Positions 1-8,477 of a stretch of 25,881 nt of DNA are shown here, in pieces (the first letter of the stretch is position 1; each line of letters starts with the position of its first letter). Below the pieces are notes generated by a model that did no database searches, was not told the DNA's origin, and saw nothing but the letters and a program-made list of their open reading frames with translations. The stretch lies in contig CALESR010000203.1 in the NCBI GenBank assembly GCA_937907485.1, positions 1 to 25,881 of the forward strand. Reading direction: 5' to 3'. The position numbers and the translations under genes were made by a program. The stretch is from an uncultured Paracoccaceae bacterium. GTDB taxonomy: Bacteria; Pseudomonadota; Alphaproteobacteria; Rhodobacterales; Rhodobacteraceae.

Positions 1-914
1 ATGGCAGCGCGGATCGCCTGCACCAACTGGCGGTCGTCGGCACTGCTGCGCAGCGGGGCGCGCAGGTCGGCGACGTCCTCTTGCCCGAGGCACATGAAGA
101 GTTCGCCGGTGCAGGTCAGCCGGACGCGGTTGCAGCTTTCGCAGAAGTTATGCGTCAGCGGCGTGATGAAGCCGATCCGCTGGCCGGTTTCGGCCAAGCG
201 GACATAGCGCGCCGGGCCGCCGGTGCGGTCGGGCAGGTCGATCAGGGTGAAGCGCTGCGCCAATTGGGCGCGCAGGTCCTTGAGCGGCCAGTATTGGTCG
301 AGCCGGCCTTCCTCGATATCGCCCATCGGCATGACCTCGATGAAGGTCAGGTCATGCCCTTCACGCGCGCACCAGTCGGTGAGGGTGAAGAGTTCGTCCT
401 CGTTGAAGCCCTTGAGCGCCACCGCGTTGATCTTGACCTGCAGGCCGGCGGCGCGGGCGGCCTCGATGCCGTCCAGCACCTGCGGCAGGCGGCCCCAGCG
501 GGTGATGCGGGCGAATTTGTCGGGGTCGAGCGTGTCGAGCGAGACATTGATCCGCCGCACGCCGCACTCGGCCAGTGGCTGGGCGAACTTGCCCAGTTGC
601 GAGCCGTTGGTCGTCAGCGTCAACTCGCGCAGCGCGCCGGAGGCCAGATGCCGCGCCATCGCCTCGAAGAACGTCATGATGCCCTTGCGCACCAGAGGCT
701 CGCCGCCGGTGATGCGCAGTTTCTTCACCCCCAGCCCGACAAAGGCCGAACACAGTCGGTCGAGTTCCTCGAGCGTCAGCAGGTCCTTTTTCGGCAGGAA
801 GGTCATGTGCTCGGCCATGCAATAGCTGCAGCGGAAATCGCAGCGGTCGGTGACCGAGACGCGCAGATAGTCGATCGCGCGGGCGAAGGGGTCGATGAGC
901 GGGGCCTGTTCCAT
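1..914 (-). CDS. moaA: GTP 3',8-cyclase MoaA (3' end beyond window)
   Basis: This radical SAM enzyme converts GTP to 3',8-cyclo-GTP in the first step of molybdenum cofactor synthesis in the cytoplasm. The product starts MEQAPLIDPF and carries the radical-SAM cluster cysteines C25, C29 and C32 (TDRCDFRCSYC), followed by the GGEP motif (ITGGEPLVRKG). The second, GTP-binding cluster has C258, C261 and C275 in the usual CxxC-x13-C spacing. About 304 residues are visible. MoaA proteins are usually about 330-340 residues, so only the extreme C-terminus (the GG tail) lies left of base 1. The gene is divergent from the lipoprotein at 996, with about 80 bases between the two starts. The molybdoenzyme SoxC later in the window depends on this pathway. 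The identification is firm. Confidence 0.95.
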   Translation of the reverse strand, partial: MEQAPLIDPFARAIDYLRVSVTDRCDFRCSYCMAEHMTFLPKKDLLTLEELDRLCSAFVGLGVKKLRITGGEPLVRKGIMTFFEAMARHLASGALRELTLTTNGSQLGKFAQPLAECGVRRINVSLDTLDPDKFARITRWGRLPQVLDGIEAARAAGLQVKINAVALKGFNEDELFTLTDWCAREGHDLTFIEVMPMGDIEEGRLDQYWPLKDLRAQLAQRFTLIDLPDRTGGPARYVRLAETGQRIGFITPLTHNFCESCNRVRLTCTGELFMCLGQEDVADLRAPLRSSADDRQLVQAIRAA

Positions 915-995
915 CGCCCAAAGCTAGTGCGCGACAGGGCCAGCGGCAAGGTGCCTCGGTTGCAAGCGCGCGGGCGGCGCGCTAGGCTGCGGATC

Positions 996-1421
996 ATGCG
1001 CCTGACCCTGCTCCCGCTGATCCTGCTGGCTGCCTGCGCCCTGCCCCGGCGCGAGGCCCCGGCCCCGGTCGAGCCCGCTGTCAGCGTGACCGAGGCGCCG
1101 GGCGCCGAGGTGCTGCGCCCCCGTGCGCGCGCCCCCGCTCAGGCGCCCGTCCCCACCGCTGAACCCGCCGCCGCTGGCCTGCTGGGCGAGACCCTCGCCG
1201 GGCTGGGCGCGCCGGGCGAGGCCGGCCTCTGGCTGTCCACCGGGCTGGTCAGCGCCGCGCGCCCCGGTCGGGTCACCACCGCCGCAGGGCAGAGCGTGGC
1301 GCTCGACTTGCGCCCCTCCGGTGCCGCGCCCACCGCGGGCAGCCACCTGTCGCTGGCGGCGATGCGGGCGCTGGGCGCGCCCTTGGGGCAACTGGTCGCG
1401 CTGCGGGTCTTTGCCGACTGA
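996..1421 (+). CDS. Small proline/alanine-rich lipoprotein, unknown function
   Basis: A 141-residue protein. The N-terminus MRLTLLPLILLAAC is a lipoprotein signal peptide with lipobox LAAC and acylation at C14. A low-complexity Ala/Pro segment (about residues 20-60) forms a flexible tether. The folded C-terminal half (about 62-141) contains GLWLSTGLVS and LSLAAMRALGAPLGQL. Similar small lipoproteins are common in Rhodobacteraceae and are sometimes labelled 'D-galactarate dehydratase'; nothing here supports enzyme activity, and at 141 residues it is far too short for that family. I chose the ATG at 996 because the signal peptide begins there. Longer in-frame versions reading back to base 81 run antisense through moaA and are not real. 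It is likely anchored in the outer or inner membrane, facing the periplasm. Function unknown. Confidence 0.75.
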   Translation: MRLTLLPLILLAACALPRREAPAPVEPAVSVTEAPGAEVLRPRARAPAQAPVPTAEPAAAGLLGETLAGLGAPGEAGLWLSTGLVSAARPGRVTTAAGQSVALDLRPSGAAPTAGSHLSLAAMRALGAPLGQLVALRVFAD

Positions 1422-1491
1422 CCCTGCGACCCTTGCACGGCCTGCCCTCGCGGTCTATCAGGCCGCCAACCCCCGCAGCCAGAGGTCCGCC

Positions 1492-2793
1492 ATGATCCCC
1501 CGCTATTCCCGCCCCGAGATGGTCGCCCTCTGGTCGCCCGAGACCAAATTCCGCATCTGGTTCGAGATTGAGGCCCATGCCTGCGACGCGCAGGCCGCGC
1601 TGGGCGTGATCCCAAAGGCCAATGCCGAGGCCGTCTGGCGCGCGAAAGACGTCACCTTTGACGTCGCCCGCATCGACGAAATCGAGGCCGTCACCAAGCA
1701 TGACGTCATCGCCTTCCTGACCCACCTCGCCGAACACATCGGCGCCGATGAGGCGCGCTTTGTCCATCAGGGCATGACCTCGTCCGATGTGCTCGACACC
1801 ACACTCAACATCCAGCTTGTCCGCGCCGCCGACCTCTTGCTGGTCGGGCTGGACCGCGTGCTGGCCGCGCTGAAAACCCGCGCCTTCGAGCACAAGAACT
1901 CGGTGCGCATCGGTCGCAGCCACGGCATCCACGCCGAACCCACCACCATGGGCCTGACCTTTGCCCGCTTTTACGCCGAAATGGCGCGCAACCGTGCCCG
2001 GCTGGTCAATGCCCGTGCCGAGGTGGCGACCGGGGCGATTTCCGGCGCCGTCGGCACCTTTGCCAATATCGACCCCGCCGTCGAGGAACACGTCTGCGCG
2101 ATGCTGGGCCTGACCCCGGAGCCGATCAGCACGCAGGTCATTCCGCGCGACCGCCACGCGATGTTCTTTGCCACGCTGGGCGTCATCGCCAGCAGCATCG
2201 AGAACGTCGCCATCGAGATCCGCCACATGCAGCGCACCGAGGTTCTGGAGGCCGAGGAGTTCTTCTCGCCCGGCCAAAAGGGCTCGTCCGCGATGCCGCA
2301 CAAACGCAACCCGGTGCTGACCGAAAACCTCACCGGCCTCGCACGGCTGGTGCGCATGGCGGTGATCCCGGCGCTGGAAAACGTGGCGCTCTGGCACGAA
2401 CGCGACATCTCGCATTCCTCGGTCGAACGCGCCATCGGCCCGGATGCGACGATCACGCTGGATTTCGCCCTGCACCGGCTGGCCGGCGTGGTGGAAAAAC
2501 TGGTGATCTACCCTGAGACCATGTTGAAGAACATGAACAAGTTCAAAGGTCTGGTCATGTCACAGCGCGTGCTGCTGGCACTGACGCAGGCCGGTGTCAG
2601 CCGCGAGGACAGCTATCGCCTCGTGCAGCGCAACGCGATGAAGGTCTGGGAACAGGGCAAGGATTTTCGGCAGGAACTGCTGGCCGATGCGGATGTGCGC
2701 GCCGCGCTGTCCGAGGAGCAGATCAACGAGAAATTCGATCTGGCCTATCACACCAAACACGTCGAGACGATCTTTCGCCGGGTCTTTGGCTGA
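1492..2793 (+). CDS. purB: Adenylosuccinate lyase
   Basis: A 433-residue fumarase/aspartase-superfamily enzyme. It cleaves SAICAR and adenylosuccinate, each releasing fumarate, in de novo purine synthesis. The protein starts MIPRYSRPEMVALWSPE, typical of the compact bacterial PurB. The family signature loop GSSAMPHKRNP lies at about residues 264-274. The conserved TSSDVLDT segment and the GRSHGIHAEPTT segment with its catalytic histidine are also present. The ATG at 1492 fits the family start and follows an AGAGGT-like ribosome site about 5 bases upstream. An in-frame extension to 1123 overlaps the lipoprotein gene and is not homologous to PurB. The gene ends 118 bases before the convergent enoyl-CoA hydratase gene. 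Identification is secure. Confidence 0.97.
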   Translation: MIPRYSRPEMVALWSPETKFRIWFEIEAHACDAQAALGVIPKANAEAVWRAKDVTFDVARIDEIEAVTKHDVIAFLTHLAEHIGADEARFVHQGMTSSDVLDTTLNIQLVRAADLLLVGLDRVLAALKTRAFEHKNSVRIGRSHGIHAEPTTMGLTFARFYAEMARNRARLVNARAEVATGAISGAVGTFANIDPAVEEHVCAMLGLTPEPISTQVIPRDRHAMFFATLGVIASSIENVAIEIRHMQRTEVLEAEEFFSPGQKGSSAMPHKRNPVLTENLTGLARLVRMAVIPALENVALWHERDISHSSVERAIGPDATITLDFALHRLAGVVEKLVIYPETMLKNMNKFKGLVMSQRVLLALTQAGVSREDSYRLVQRNAMKVWEQGKDFRQELLADADVRAALSEEQINEKFDLAYHTKHVETIFRRVFG

Positions 2794-2801
2794 CGGCGCC
2801 A

Positions 2802-2823
2802 GCCGGGGGGTTGCCCCCCCGGC
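2802..2823. terminator. GC-rich hairpin after purB
   Basis: A 9-bp perfect stem (gccgggggg / ccccccggc) with a 4-base loop sits 8 bases after the purB stop. No T-tract follows, so it may be a weak terminator, a 3' mRNA stabiliser, or a remnant of the GC-hairpin repeat seen at 4935. The GGGGG..CCCCC arm followed by GACAGATGAAG-like sequence resembles that element. Confidence 0.4.
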
Positions 2824-2891
2824 ACAGCGCGGGACAGATGAAGAAAGTGTTAACAGCGCAAGCTAAGCCCTTGATTTTAATGGGCGCGCGA

Positions 2892-2913
2892 AATGTCCCT
2901 TGCGTGGGACATT
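2892..2913 (-). other. Inverted repeat overlapping the stop of the hydratase-like gene
   Basis: aatgtccc (2892-2899) pairs perfectly with gggacatt (2906-2913) around a 6-base loop. The minus-strand TAA stop at 2912-2914 overlaps one arm. On the minus strand it is followed by CG-rich sequence and then TTAAAATC, not a clean U-tract, so its use as a terminator is uncertain. Confidence 0.35.
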
Positions 2914-3703
2914 ACAGCGCCCAGTCCGGTTTCCGCTTGTCGATGAAGGCGCTGATCCCCTCATCCGTGTCGCGCAGCAGCATGTTGTCCACCATCGCCG
3001 CCCCCGTCATCGCATAGGCCTGATCCAGCGGCAGGCCGATCTGATCGTAGAACGCCCGCTTGCCGATCCGCACCGCCGCGCCCAGCTTGCCCGCCACCGT
3101 CCGCGCCAGCTCCAGCGTTGCCGACTCCAACTCGGCGGGCGGCACCACCTGGTTGACCAGCCCGACCTCGCGCGCCCGTTCCGCCGGGATGAACGCGCCC
3201 GTCGTCAGCATCTCGAAGGCCTGCTTGCGCGGCAGATTGCGGGTCAGCGCCACCATCGGCGTCGAACAGAACAGCCCGATATTCACCCCGTTCACCCCGA
3301 ACCGCGCATCCGCCGTCGCCACCGCCATGTCGCAGCTCGCGACCAGCTGGCACCCCGCCGCCGTGGCGATCCCGTGAACCTGCGCGATCACCGGCTGCGG
3401 CATCCGCGGGATCCGCTGCATCAGCGCCCCGCAGCGCGCGAACAGGTCGGCGAAATACGCCGCCCCCTTGTCCGCCGCCGCGCGGCCGGCCTGCATCTCC
3501 TTCAGGTCATGCCCGGCGCAGAACACCTTGCCCGCGCCCCGCAGCACGATCACCCGCACCGCCGGGTCGCCCTCCAGCCGCGCCAGCGTGCCGTCCAGCG
3601 CCGCCAGCATCGCATCCGACAGCGCATTCAACGCGCCGGGCCGGTTCATCGTCACCGTGGCCACCCGTTCCGCAACGTCACACAGCACCAGATCGTCGCT
3701 CAT
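2912..3703 (-). CDS. Enoyl-CoA hydratase/isomerase family protein, ECHDC3-like
   Basis: A 263-residue crotonase-fold protein starting MSDDLVLCDVAERVATVTMNRP, with a good GGAGGA ribosome site about 6 bases before the ATG at 3703. The first oxyanion-hole segment is FCAGHDLKEM (residues 61-70). The second is GIATAAGCQLVASCDMAVA (about 111-129). The NIGLFCSTP stretch (about 141-149) is characteristic of the ECHDC3-like branch. Aligned with classical crotonase, the two catalytic glutamates appear to be replaced: Q119 at the Glu144 position and G139 at the Glu164 position. Standard enoyl-CoA hydration is therefore doubtful; a thioesterase, isomerase or non-canonical CoA activity is possible. It diverges from the thioesterase at 3761, with only 57 bases between the starts, so the pair may be co-regulated acyl-CoA metabolism genes. 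Confidence 0.9.
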   Translation of the reverse strand: MSDDLVLCDVAERVATVTMNRPGALNALSDAMLAALDGTLARLEGDPAVRVIVLRGAGKVFCAGHDLKEMQAGRAAADKGAAYFADLFARCGALMQRIPRMPQPVIAQVHGIATAAGCQLVASCDMAVATADARFGVNGVNIGLFCSTPMVALTRNLPRKQAFEMLTTGAFIPAERAREVGLVNQVVPPAELESATLELARTVAGKLGAAVRIGKRAFYDQIGLPLDQAYAMTGAAMVDNMLLRDTDEGISAFIDKRKPDWAL

Positions 3704-3760
3704 CTTGTCCTCCGTCCTGAATTGTCGCCACTTTAGGCCGCAGAGACCGGGGAGGAAAGC

Positions 3761-4183
3761 ATGTCGGTGCGGATGGATGCGACAGAGTTGAACGCCTTCA
3801 TGGCGCGCGAATTCGCGCAGGTCGCCGCCTTCTACCGGGTCGAGCGGGTCAGTCCGATGCAAGCCGATGTCCGCCTGCTGGTCGGCGAGCGTCATCTGCG
3901 CCCCGGCGGCACCATCAGCGGCCCGTCGATGTTCGAACTGGCCGACCTCGCGATGTATGCGGTCACGCTGGCGATGATCGGCCCGGTGGCGCTGGCGGTG
4001 ACCACCAATGCCTCGATCGACTTCATGCGCAAACCGGCAGCCGGACGCGACCTGATCGGCCGGGCGCGGCTGCTCAAGCTGGGGCGCAGTCTGGCGGTTG
4101 GCGATGTGATGATCGTCAACGAAGGGGCCGAAGACGTTCTGGCCCGCGCCAGCCTGACCTATGCCATCCCGCCACAGCGTTAG
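3761..4183 (+). CDS. PaaI-family hotdog thioesterase
   Basis: A 140-residue hotdog-fold protein, the usual size for PaaI/YbgC-like acyl-CoA thioesterases. The segment RHLRPGGTISGPSMFELADLAMYAVTLA (about residues 43-71) holds the PGGTI.GP stretch and the helix carrying the usual catalytic acidic residue. The following strand has TTNASIDFMRKPAAG, the conserved 'N..I.F.rP' motif. It starts MSVRMDATEL at the ATG at 3761, preceded by GAGGAAAGC. It is divergent from the ECHDC3-like gene, which suggests a shared acyl-CoA role. The stop codon (4181-4183) overlaps the stop of the convergent NYN gene (4180-4182). The substrate cannot be read from the sequence. Confidence 0.9.
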   Translation: MSVRMDATELNAFMAREFAQVAAFYRVERVSPMQADVRLLVGERHLRPGGTISGPSMFELADLAMYAVTLAMIGPVALAVTTNASIDFMRKPAAGRDLIGRARLLKLGRSLAVGDVMIVNEGAEDVLARASLTYAIPPQR

Positions 4184-4908
4184 TCGCGGCGCCTGACCTC
4201 GACCTGCGCGCCGGTGCGCCGGATTTCGTAACGCCCGGCGCGGTCGACCAGATCCGAGAGTTTCGAGCAGCCATAGGACCGGCTGTCGAAATCCGGATGC
4301 GCGGACTGGATGGTCTGGCCAATCAGACCGAGGGGGAACCATTCGCCTTCCGGATCCAGCGCCTGCATCGCGGCGTTGATGAGGGGCACGGCGGCGGTGA
4401 CCTGTGGTCGTGCCGCCTTGGGCGTCGGAGCCGCCGGGGTCGAGGGGGCTTGCGTCGTCTCGGGATCGCGCAGGATGTTTTCGACAAAGATGAACCGCTT
4501 GCAGGCCTTGCGGAACGCCTCGGGGGTCTTTTGCTGGCCGATGCCGTAGACATCCAGCCCCTGCTCGCGGATGCGGCTGGCCAGCCGGGTGAAATCGCTG
4601 TCCGACGAGACGAGCACGAATCCGTCGAAACGGCCCGAATGCAGAAGGTCCATCGCGTCGATCACCAGCGCGATGTCGGACGAGTTCTTGCCGACCGTAT
4701 TGGCGGGCTGGTGGTGCGGCACCAAGGCCAGGGTCGGCAGTTTCTCTTGCCAGCCCGACATCGCCTGGCGCGAGAAATCGCCATAGATGCGGCGCACCGA
4801 AGCCTCGCCCAGCGAGGCGATTTCCTCGAAGATCGGCTCGGCCCATTTTGGCGAGGAATTGTCGGCATCGACGAGGACGGCGAGGATCGGGGTTCCGTTA
4901 CGGGCCAT
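4180..4908 (-). CDS. NYN-domain putative nuclease with C-terminal OST-HTH/LOTUS domain
   Basis: A 242-residue protein. The N-terminal NYN (PIN-like, DUF88) domain spans about residues 7-135. Acidic metal-site candidates are D14 and D16 in LVDADNSSP, D78 in KNSSDIALVIDAMD, and D103/D105 in VSSDSDF. An Ala/Pro-rich linker (about 147-170) leads to an OST-HTH/LOTUS-like winged helix at about 172-242 (PLINAAMQAL..GEWFPLGLIGQTI..SYGCSKLSDLV). The combination suggests RNA binding plus endonuclease cleavage; this is inferred from the families, and no substrate is evident. The ATG at 4908 follows AGGAGCCACAC on the minus strand. A longer frame to 5127 lacks a ribosome site and runs through the repeat element. 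The stop overlaps the convergent thioesterase stop by 3' ends only. Confidence 0.9.
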   Translation of the reverse strand: MARNGTPILAVLVDADNSSPKWAEPIFEEIASLGEASVRRIYGDFSRQAMSGWQEKLPTLALVPHHQPANTVGKNSSDIALVIDAMDLLHSGRFDGFVLVSSDSDFTRLASRIREQGLDVYGIGQQKTPEAFRKACKRFIFVENILRDPETTQAPSTPAAPTPKAARPQVTAAVPLINAAMQALDPEGEWFPLGLIGQTIQSAHPDFDSRSYGCSKLSDLVDRAGRYEIRRTGAQVEVRRRD

Positions 4909-4934
4909 GTGTGGCTCCTGTCTGGGCGGTTGCA

Positions 4935-5002
4935 GGGGGGGCGCTGCCCCCCTCTGGGCCTGCGGCCCATTCACCCCCCGGGATATTTGGAGAGCAAAGA
5001 TG
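4935..5002. repeat. Probable interspersed palindromic element (double GC hairpin plus GGATATTTGG tail)
   Basis: Two adjacent hairpins (gggggg..cccccc at 4935-4952; gggcc-tgc-ggccc at 4956-4968) are followed by a CACCCCCC run and the tail gggatatttggagagcaaag at 4980-4999. Elements of this shape (GC hairpin, CCCCGGGATATTT, then an AAGATG-like end) are, to my knowledge, dispersed in intergenic regions of Rhodobacteraceae genomes. It occupies most of the 131-base gap between the NYN start and the mfd stop. It may act as a REP-like 3' element of mfd. Family membership is from memory and was not tested by search. Confidence 0.5.
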
Positions 5003-5039
5003 GGCCATAGTGCGGCGCGCGGCGGGTGGGCGCAACCCG

Positions 5040-8000
5040 TCAGGGGGTGCTTTGGGGGGACGCCTTTTCGGCGAGGTCGCGGGCGATGGCGAAGGCGCCC
5101 TTCAACCGGTCCTTTTCGCTGGGCCAATCCTGCGTCAGGATGATCTTGTTGTCGCGGATCCGGGCGCCCGGACCCTGCACCTGCAGGAATTGCACCAGCC
5201 CCTTCGGATTGGGGTATTTGTCGTGGTGGAACTGTACGGTGGCACCCTTTGGCCCGGCGTCAAGACGGGCAATCTGGGCGCGCTTGCACAGGGCCTTGAT
5301 GCGAACGACGGCCAGCAGGGTATTGACCTCTTTGGGCAATTCGCCAAAGCGGTCGATCAGTTCGGCAGCGAAGCCTTCGAATTCCACCTTCCTCTCCAGA
5401 CTGGCAAGCCGGCGATAGAGCCCGAGGCGCACGTCCAGATCAGTGACATAGGTTTCGGGGATCAACACCGAAACGCCCAGATTGATCTGCGGCGCCCATT
5501 GACCGTCGTCGAGGTTGCTCAGGTCGCCTGACCGCAGCCGCGCGATGGTTTCCTCGAGCATCTGCTGGTAGAGTTCATAGCCAACTTCGCTGATATGGCC
5601 CGATTGTTCCTCGCCCAGGATATTGCCGGCGCCGCGCAGGTCCATGTCCTCGGCGGCGATTTTATAGCCGGCGCCGAGGCTGTCGATCGAGCCGAGCAGT
5701 TTCAGCCGCCGCTGCGCCTGCGGGGTCAGCGGAGCGCGCGGCTTGGTGGTCAGATAACAATAGGCGCGCGATTTCGAGCGCCCGACCCGGCCGCGGATCT
5801 GATAGAGCTGCGCCAGACCGAACATGTCGGCGCGGTGCACGATCATCGTATTGGCGCGCGGAATGTCGAGGCCGGATTCGACGATCGAGGTGGCCAGCAG
5901 CACGTCATGCTTGCCGTCGTAAAAGGCGTTCATCCGGTCGTCGAGTTCGCCCGCGGCCATCTGGCCATGCGCCACCAGCACCGAGACCTCGGGCACATGG
6001 TCGCGCAGGAAGGTCTCGATGTCCGGCAGGTCGCTGAGACGCGGGACGACAAAGAACGACTGGCCACCGCGGAAGCGTTCGCGCAGCAGGGCCTCGCGCA
6101 GCGTCACGGTGTCGAATTCCGCCACATAGGTGCGAATTGCCAGCCGGTCGATGGGTGGCGTCTGGATCAGCGACAGGTCACGCACCCCGGTCAGCGACAG
6201 TTGCAGCGTGCGCGGGATTGGCGTCGCGGTCAGGGTCAGGACGTGAATGTCAGACCGCATTTCCTTGAGCCGTTCCTTGTGCTGGACGCCAAAATGCTGC
6301 TCTTCGTCGATCACCATCAGCCCGAGGTTGCGAAACTTGATCGCCTTGGCCAACAGGGCATGAGTGCCGACGACGATATCGACGGTTCCATTTGTCAGAC
6401 CTTCGCGGGTGGCGGCGGCATCCTTGACCGAAACGAAGCGCGATAATTGTCTGACAATCAGAGGAAAGCCGCGGAACCTCTCGGAAAAGCTGTGAAAATG
6501 CTGGCGGGCAAGCAAAGTTGTCGGGCAGACCACAGCCACCTGCAGACCCGACATCGCAGCGATGAAAGCCGCGCGCATTGCGACCTCGGTCTTGCCGAAA
6601 CCGACGTCGCCGACCACCAGCCGGTCCATCGGTCGACCGCGGTCGAAGTCGTCGATGATGTCCTCGATCGCCTTGAGCTGGTCCTCGGTCTCGGCATAGG
6701 GGAAGCGGGCGGCAAAGGCCTCCCACAGGCCCTCGGGCGGGTTCAGCACCGGCGCCTTGCGCAACTCGCGCTCGGCAGCGATGCGGATCAGCTTGTCCGC
6801 CATGTCGCGGATACGCTGCTTCAGCTTGGCCTTTTTCGCCTGCCATGCCCCGCCACCCAGCCGGTCCAGCAGCCCCTCCTCATGCCCGTAACGGCTGAGA
6901 AGTTCGATGTTTTCCACCGGCAGATAGAGCTTGTCTCCGCTCGCGTATTCCAGCGCCAGACATTCATGCCGGGCCTTGAGCGCGGTTATGGTTTCCAGCC
7001 CCAGATAGCGCCCGACGCCGTGTTCGACATGCACCACCAGATCGCCGGGCGACAGGCTTTGCGCCTCGGAGAGATAGTTTTCCGCCTTGCGCTTGCGCGT
7101 GGTCCGTACGAGGCGGTCACCCAGCACGTCCTGTTCCGAGATCACGCAGAGCTCTGGCGTGACAAAGCCTTGATCCAAAGGCCAGATCGCCAGGGCGACG
7201 CTGCTCTTGCCCTTGAGCGAGCGGGCGTCGGCCAGCGGGGTGGCGTCGCTCAAGCCGTGTTCCTCGATCAGCCCTTGCAGACGCTCGCGCGCGCCCTCGG
7301 ACCAAGAGGCGATGACCACGGTGCGCGCTTTGCGTTCCACTTTAACATGGTCGCACAAGGCCTTGAAAATATTTACATCATCGGATTGACGTTCCAGCGC
7401 GAAGCTGCGCCCCGCGCGGCCTTGGGCGTCCAGCACTCCCGGCCCCGGTGGCTGCGCCAGTGGCGAGAGCTGGATCACCCGCAGGGGCGCCAGCGCTTGT
7501 TGCCAGCCGGATTCGTCCAGATACAACGTCTCGGGCGCCGCCGGTTTATAGACCGTATCGACCCGCGCCTTGACACTCAGTGCCTCGCGGCGGTTGTCGT
7601 ATTGATCGGCGATGATCGCGCAGCGGGCGGCGGCGGCCGCCGAGATCTGGTCATCGAGCAGCACCGAGGCGCCAGGCAGATAGTCGAACAGCGTCTCCAG
7701 CCGGTCATGGAAATAGCCCAGCCAATGCTCCATCCCCTGATGCTTGCGCCCGGCGCTGACCGCCTCGTACAGCGGATCATCGCTGCCCGCCGCGCCGAAT
7801 TCGATGCGGTAACTCTGGCGAAAGCGGGTGATCGAGGCCTCGTCGAGGATCACCTCGGAGGCCGGCGCCAGTTCCAGCCGGTCCAGCGTGCTGATGGTGC
7901 GCTGGCTGACCGGGTCAAAGCGGCGCAGCCCGTCGAGCACATCGCCAAAGAGGTCCAGCCGCACCGGTTCGGCATCGCCGGGCGGGAAGATGTCGATGAT

Positions 8001-8474
8001 GCCACCGCGCAGGGCAAAATCGCCGGGGTCGGTGACGGTCGGGCTGGGAGTATAGCCCATGCGCACCAGATAGGCGCGCAGCCGCGCCTCGTCGATGCGT
8101 CCGCCACGGTGGGCGACGAAACTAGCACCGGCAACCGTCTGGCGCGATGGCAGCCGCTGCATCGCCGCGTTCAGCGTCGTCAGCAGCACCAGAGGCCCCG
8201 GCACGCCATCCACCAGCGCCGCGAGTGTCGCCATCCGCCGCGCGACGATCTCGGGGTTGGGCGAAACCCGGTCATAGGGCAGGCAATCCCAGGCCGGAAA
8301 GCTGAGCACCGCCAGATCGGGGGCAAAGAACGCCAAAGCGGCGCGCATCGCCTCCATCCGCTTGTCATCGCGCGCGACGTGAATGACCGGTGCGCCACGC
8401 TTGGCCACCTCGCGGCGCAGCAGTTCGGCGTCAAAGCCCTCGGGCGCACCGCCCAGCAGGATACGCTCAGCCAT
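5040..8474 (-). CDS. mfd: Transcription-repair coupling factor Mfd
   Basis: A 1144-residue protein, full length for Mfd. It removes RNA polymerase stalled at DNA lesions and recruits UvrA, starting transcription-coupled nucleotide excision repair. The N-terminal UvrB-like module runs from MAERILLGGAPEGF through about residue 330. The RNA-polymerase-interacting domain includes LSPGDLVVHVEHGVGRYLGLE (about 475-495). The translocase core has Walker A GDVGFGKT at 622-629 and the DEEQ box at 723-726, followed by TATPIPRTL, then SIVESGLDIPRANT and the QIRGRVGRS motif VI. The C-terminal TRCF domain is complete. The ATG at 8474 lies only 3 bases after the stop of the upstream membrane-protein gene, implying one transcript. 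No abnormal features. Confidence 0.98.
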   Translation of the reverse strand: MAERILLGGAPEGFDAELLRREVAKRGAPVIHVARDDKRMEAMRAALAFFAPDLAVLSFPAWDCLPYDRVSPNPEIVARRMATLAALVDGVPGPLVLLTTLNAAMQRLPSRQTVAGASFVAHRGGRIDEARLRAYLVRMGYTPSPTVTDPGDFALRGGIIDIFPPGDAEPVRLDLFGDVLDGLRRFDPVSQRTISTLDRLELAPASEVILDEASITRFRQSYRIEFGAAGSDDPLYEAVSAGRKHQGMEHWLGYFHDRLETLFDYLPGASVLLDDQISAAAAARCAIIADQYDNRREALSVKARVDTVYKPAAPETLYLDESGWQQALAPLRVIQLSPLAQPPGPGVLDAQGRAGRSFALERQSDDVNIFKALCDHVKVERKARTVVIASWSEGARERLQGLIEEHGLSDATPLADARSLKGKSSVALAIWPLDQGFVTPELCVISEQDVLGDRLVRTTRKRKAENYLSEAQSLSPGDLVVHVEHGVGRYLGLETITALKARHECLALEYASGDKLYLPVENIELLSRYGHEEGLLDRLGGGAWQAKKAKLKQRIRDMADKLIRIAAERELRKAPVLNPPEGLWEAFAARFPYAETEDQLKAIEDIIDDFDRGRPMDRLVVGDVGFGKTEVAMRAAFIAAMSGLQVAVVCPTTLLARQHFHSFSERFRGFPLIVRQLSRFVSVKDAAATREGLTNGTVDIVVGTHALLAKAIKFRNLGLMVIDEEQHFGVQHKERLKEMRSDIHVLTLTATPIPRTLQLSLTGVRDLSLIQTPPIDRLAIRTYVAEFDTVTLREALLRERFRGGQSFFVVPRLSDLPDIETFLRDHVPEVSVLVAHGQMAAGELDDRMNAFYDGKHDVLLATSIVESGLDIPRANTMIVHRADMFGLAQLYQIRGRVGRSKSRAYCYLTTKPRAPLTPQAQRRLKLLGSIDSLGAGYKIAAEDMDLRGAGNILGEEQSGHISEVGYELYQQMLEETIARLRSGDLSNLDDGQWAPQINLGVSVLIPETYVTDLDVRLGLYRRLASLERKVEFEGFAAELIDRFGELPKEVNTLLAVVRIKALCKRAQIARLDAGPKGATVQFHHDKYPNPKGLVQFLQVQGPGARIRDNKIILTQDWPSEKDRLKGAFAIARDLAEKASPQSTP

Positions 8475-8477
8475 GGA

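Noticed and set aside
81..995. Upstream extension of the lipoprotein frame to base 81
   Set aside because: It is antisense to moaA, and the lipoprotein signal begins exactly at the ATG at 996.
7366..7381. AT-rich patch in mfd (gaaaatatttacatca)
   Set aside because: It is inside conserved coding sequence and lacks the palindrome of the sox sites.
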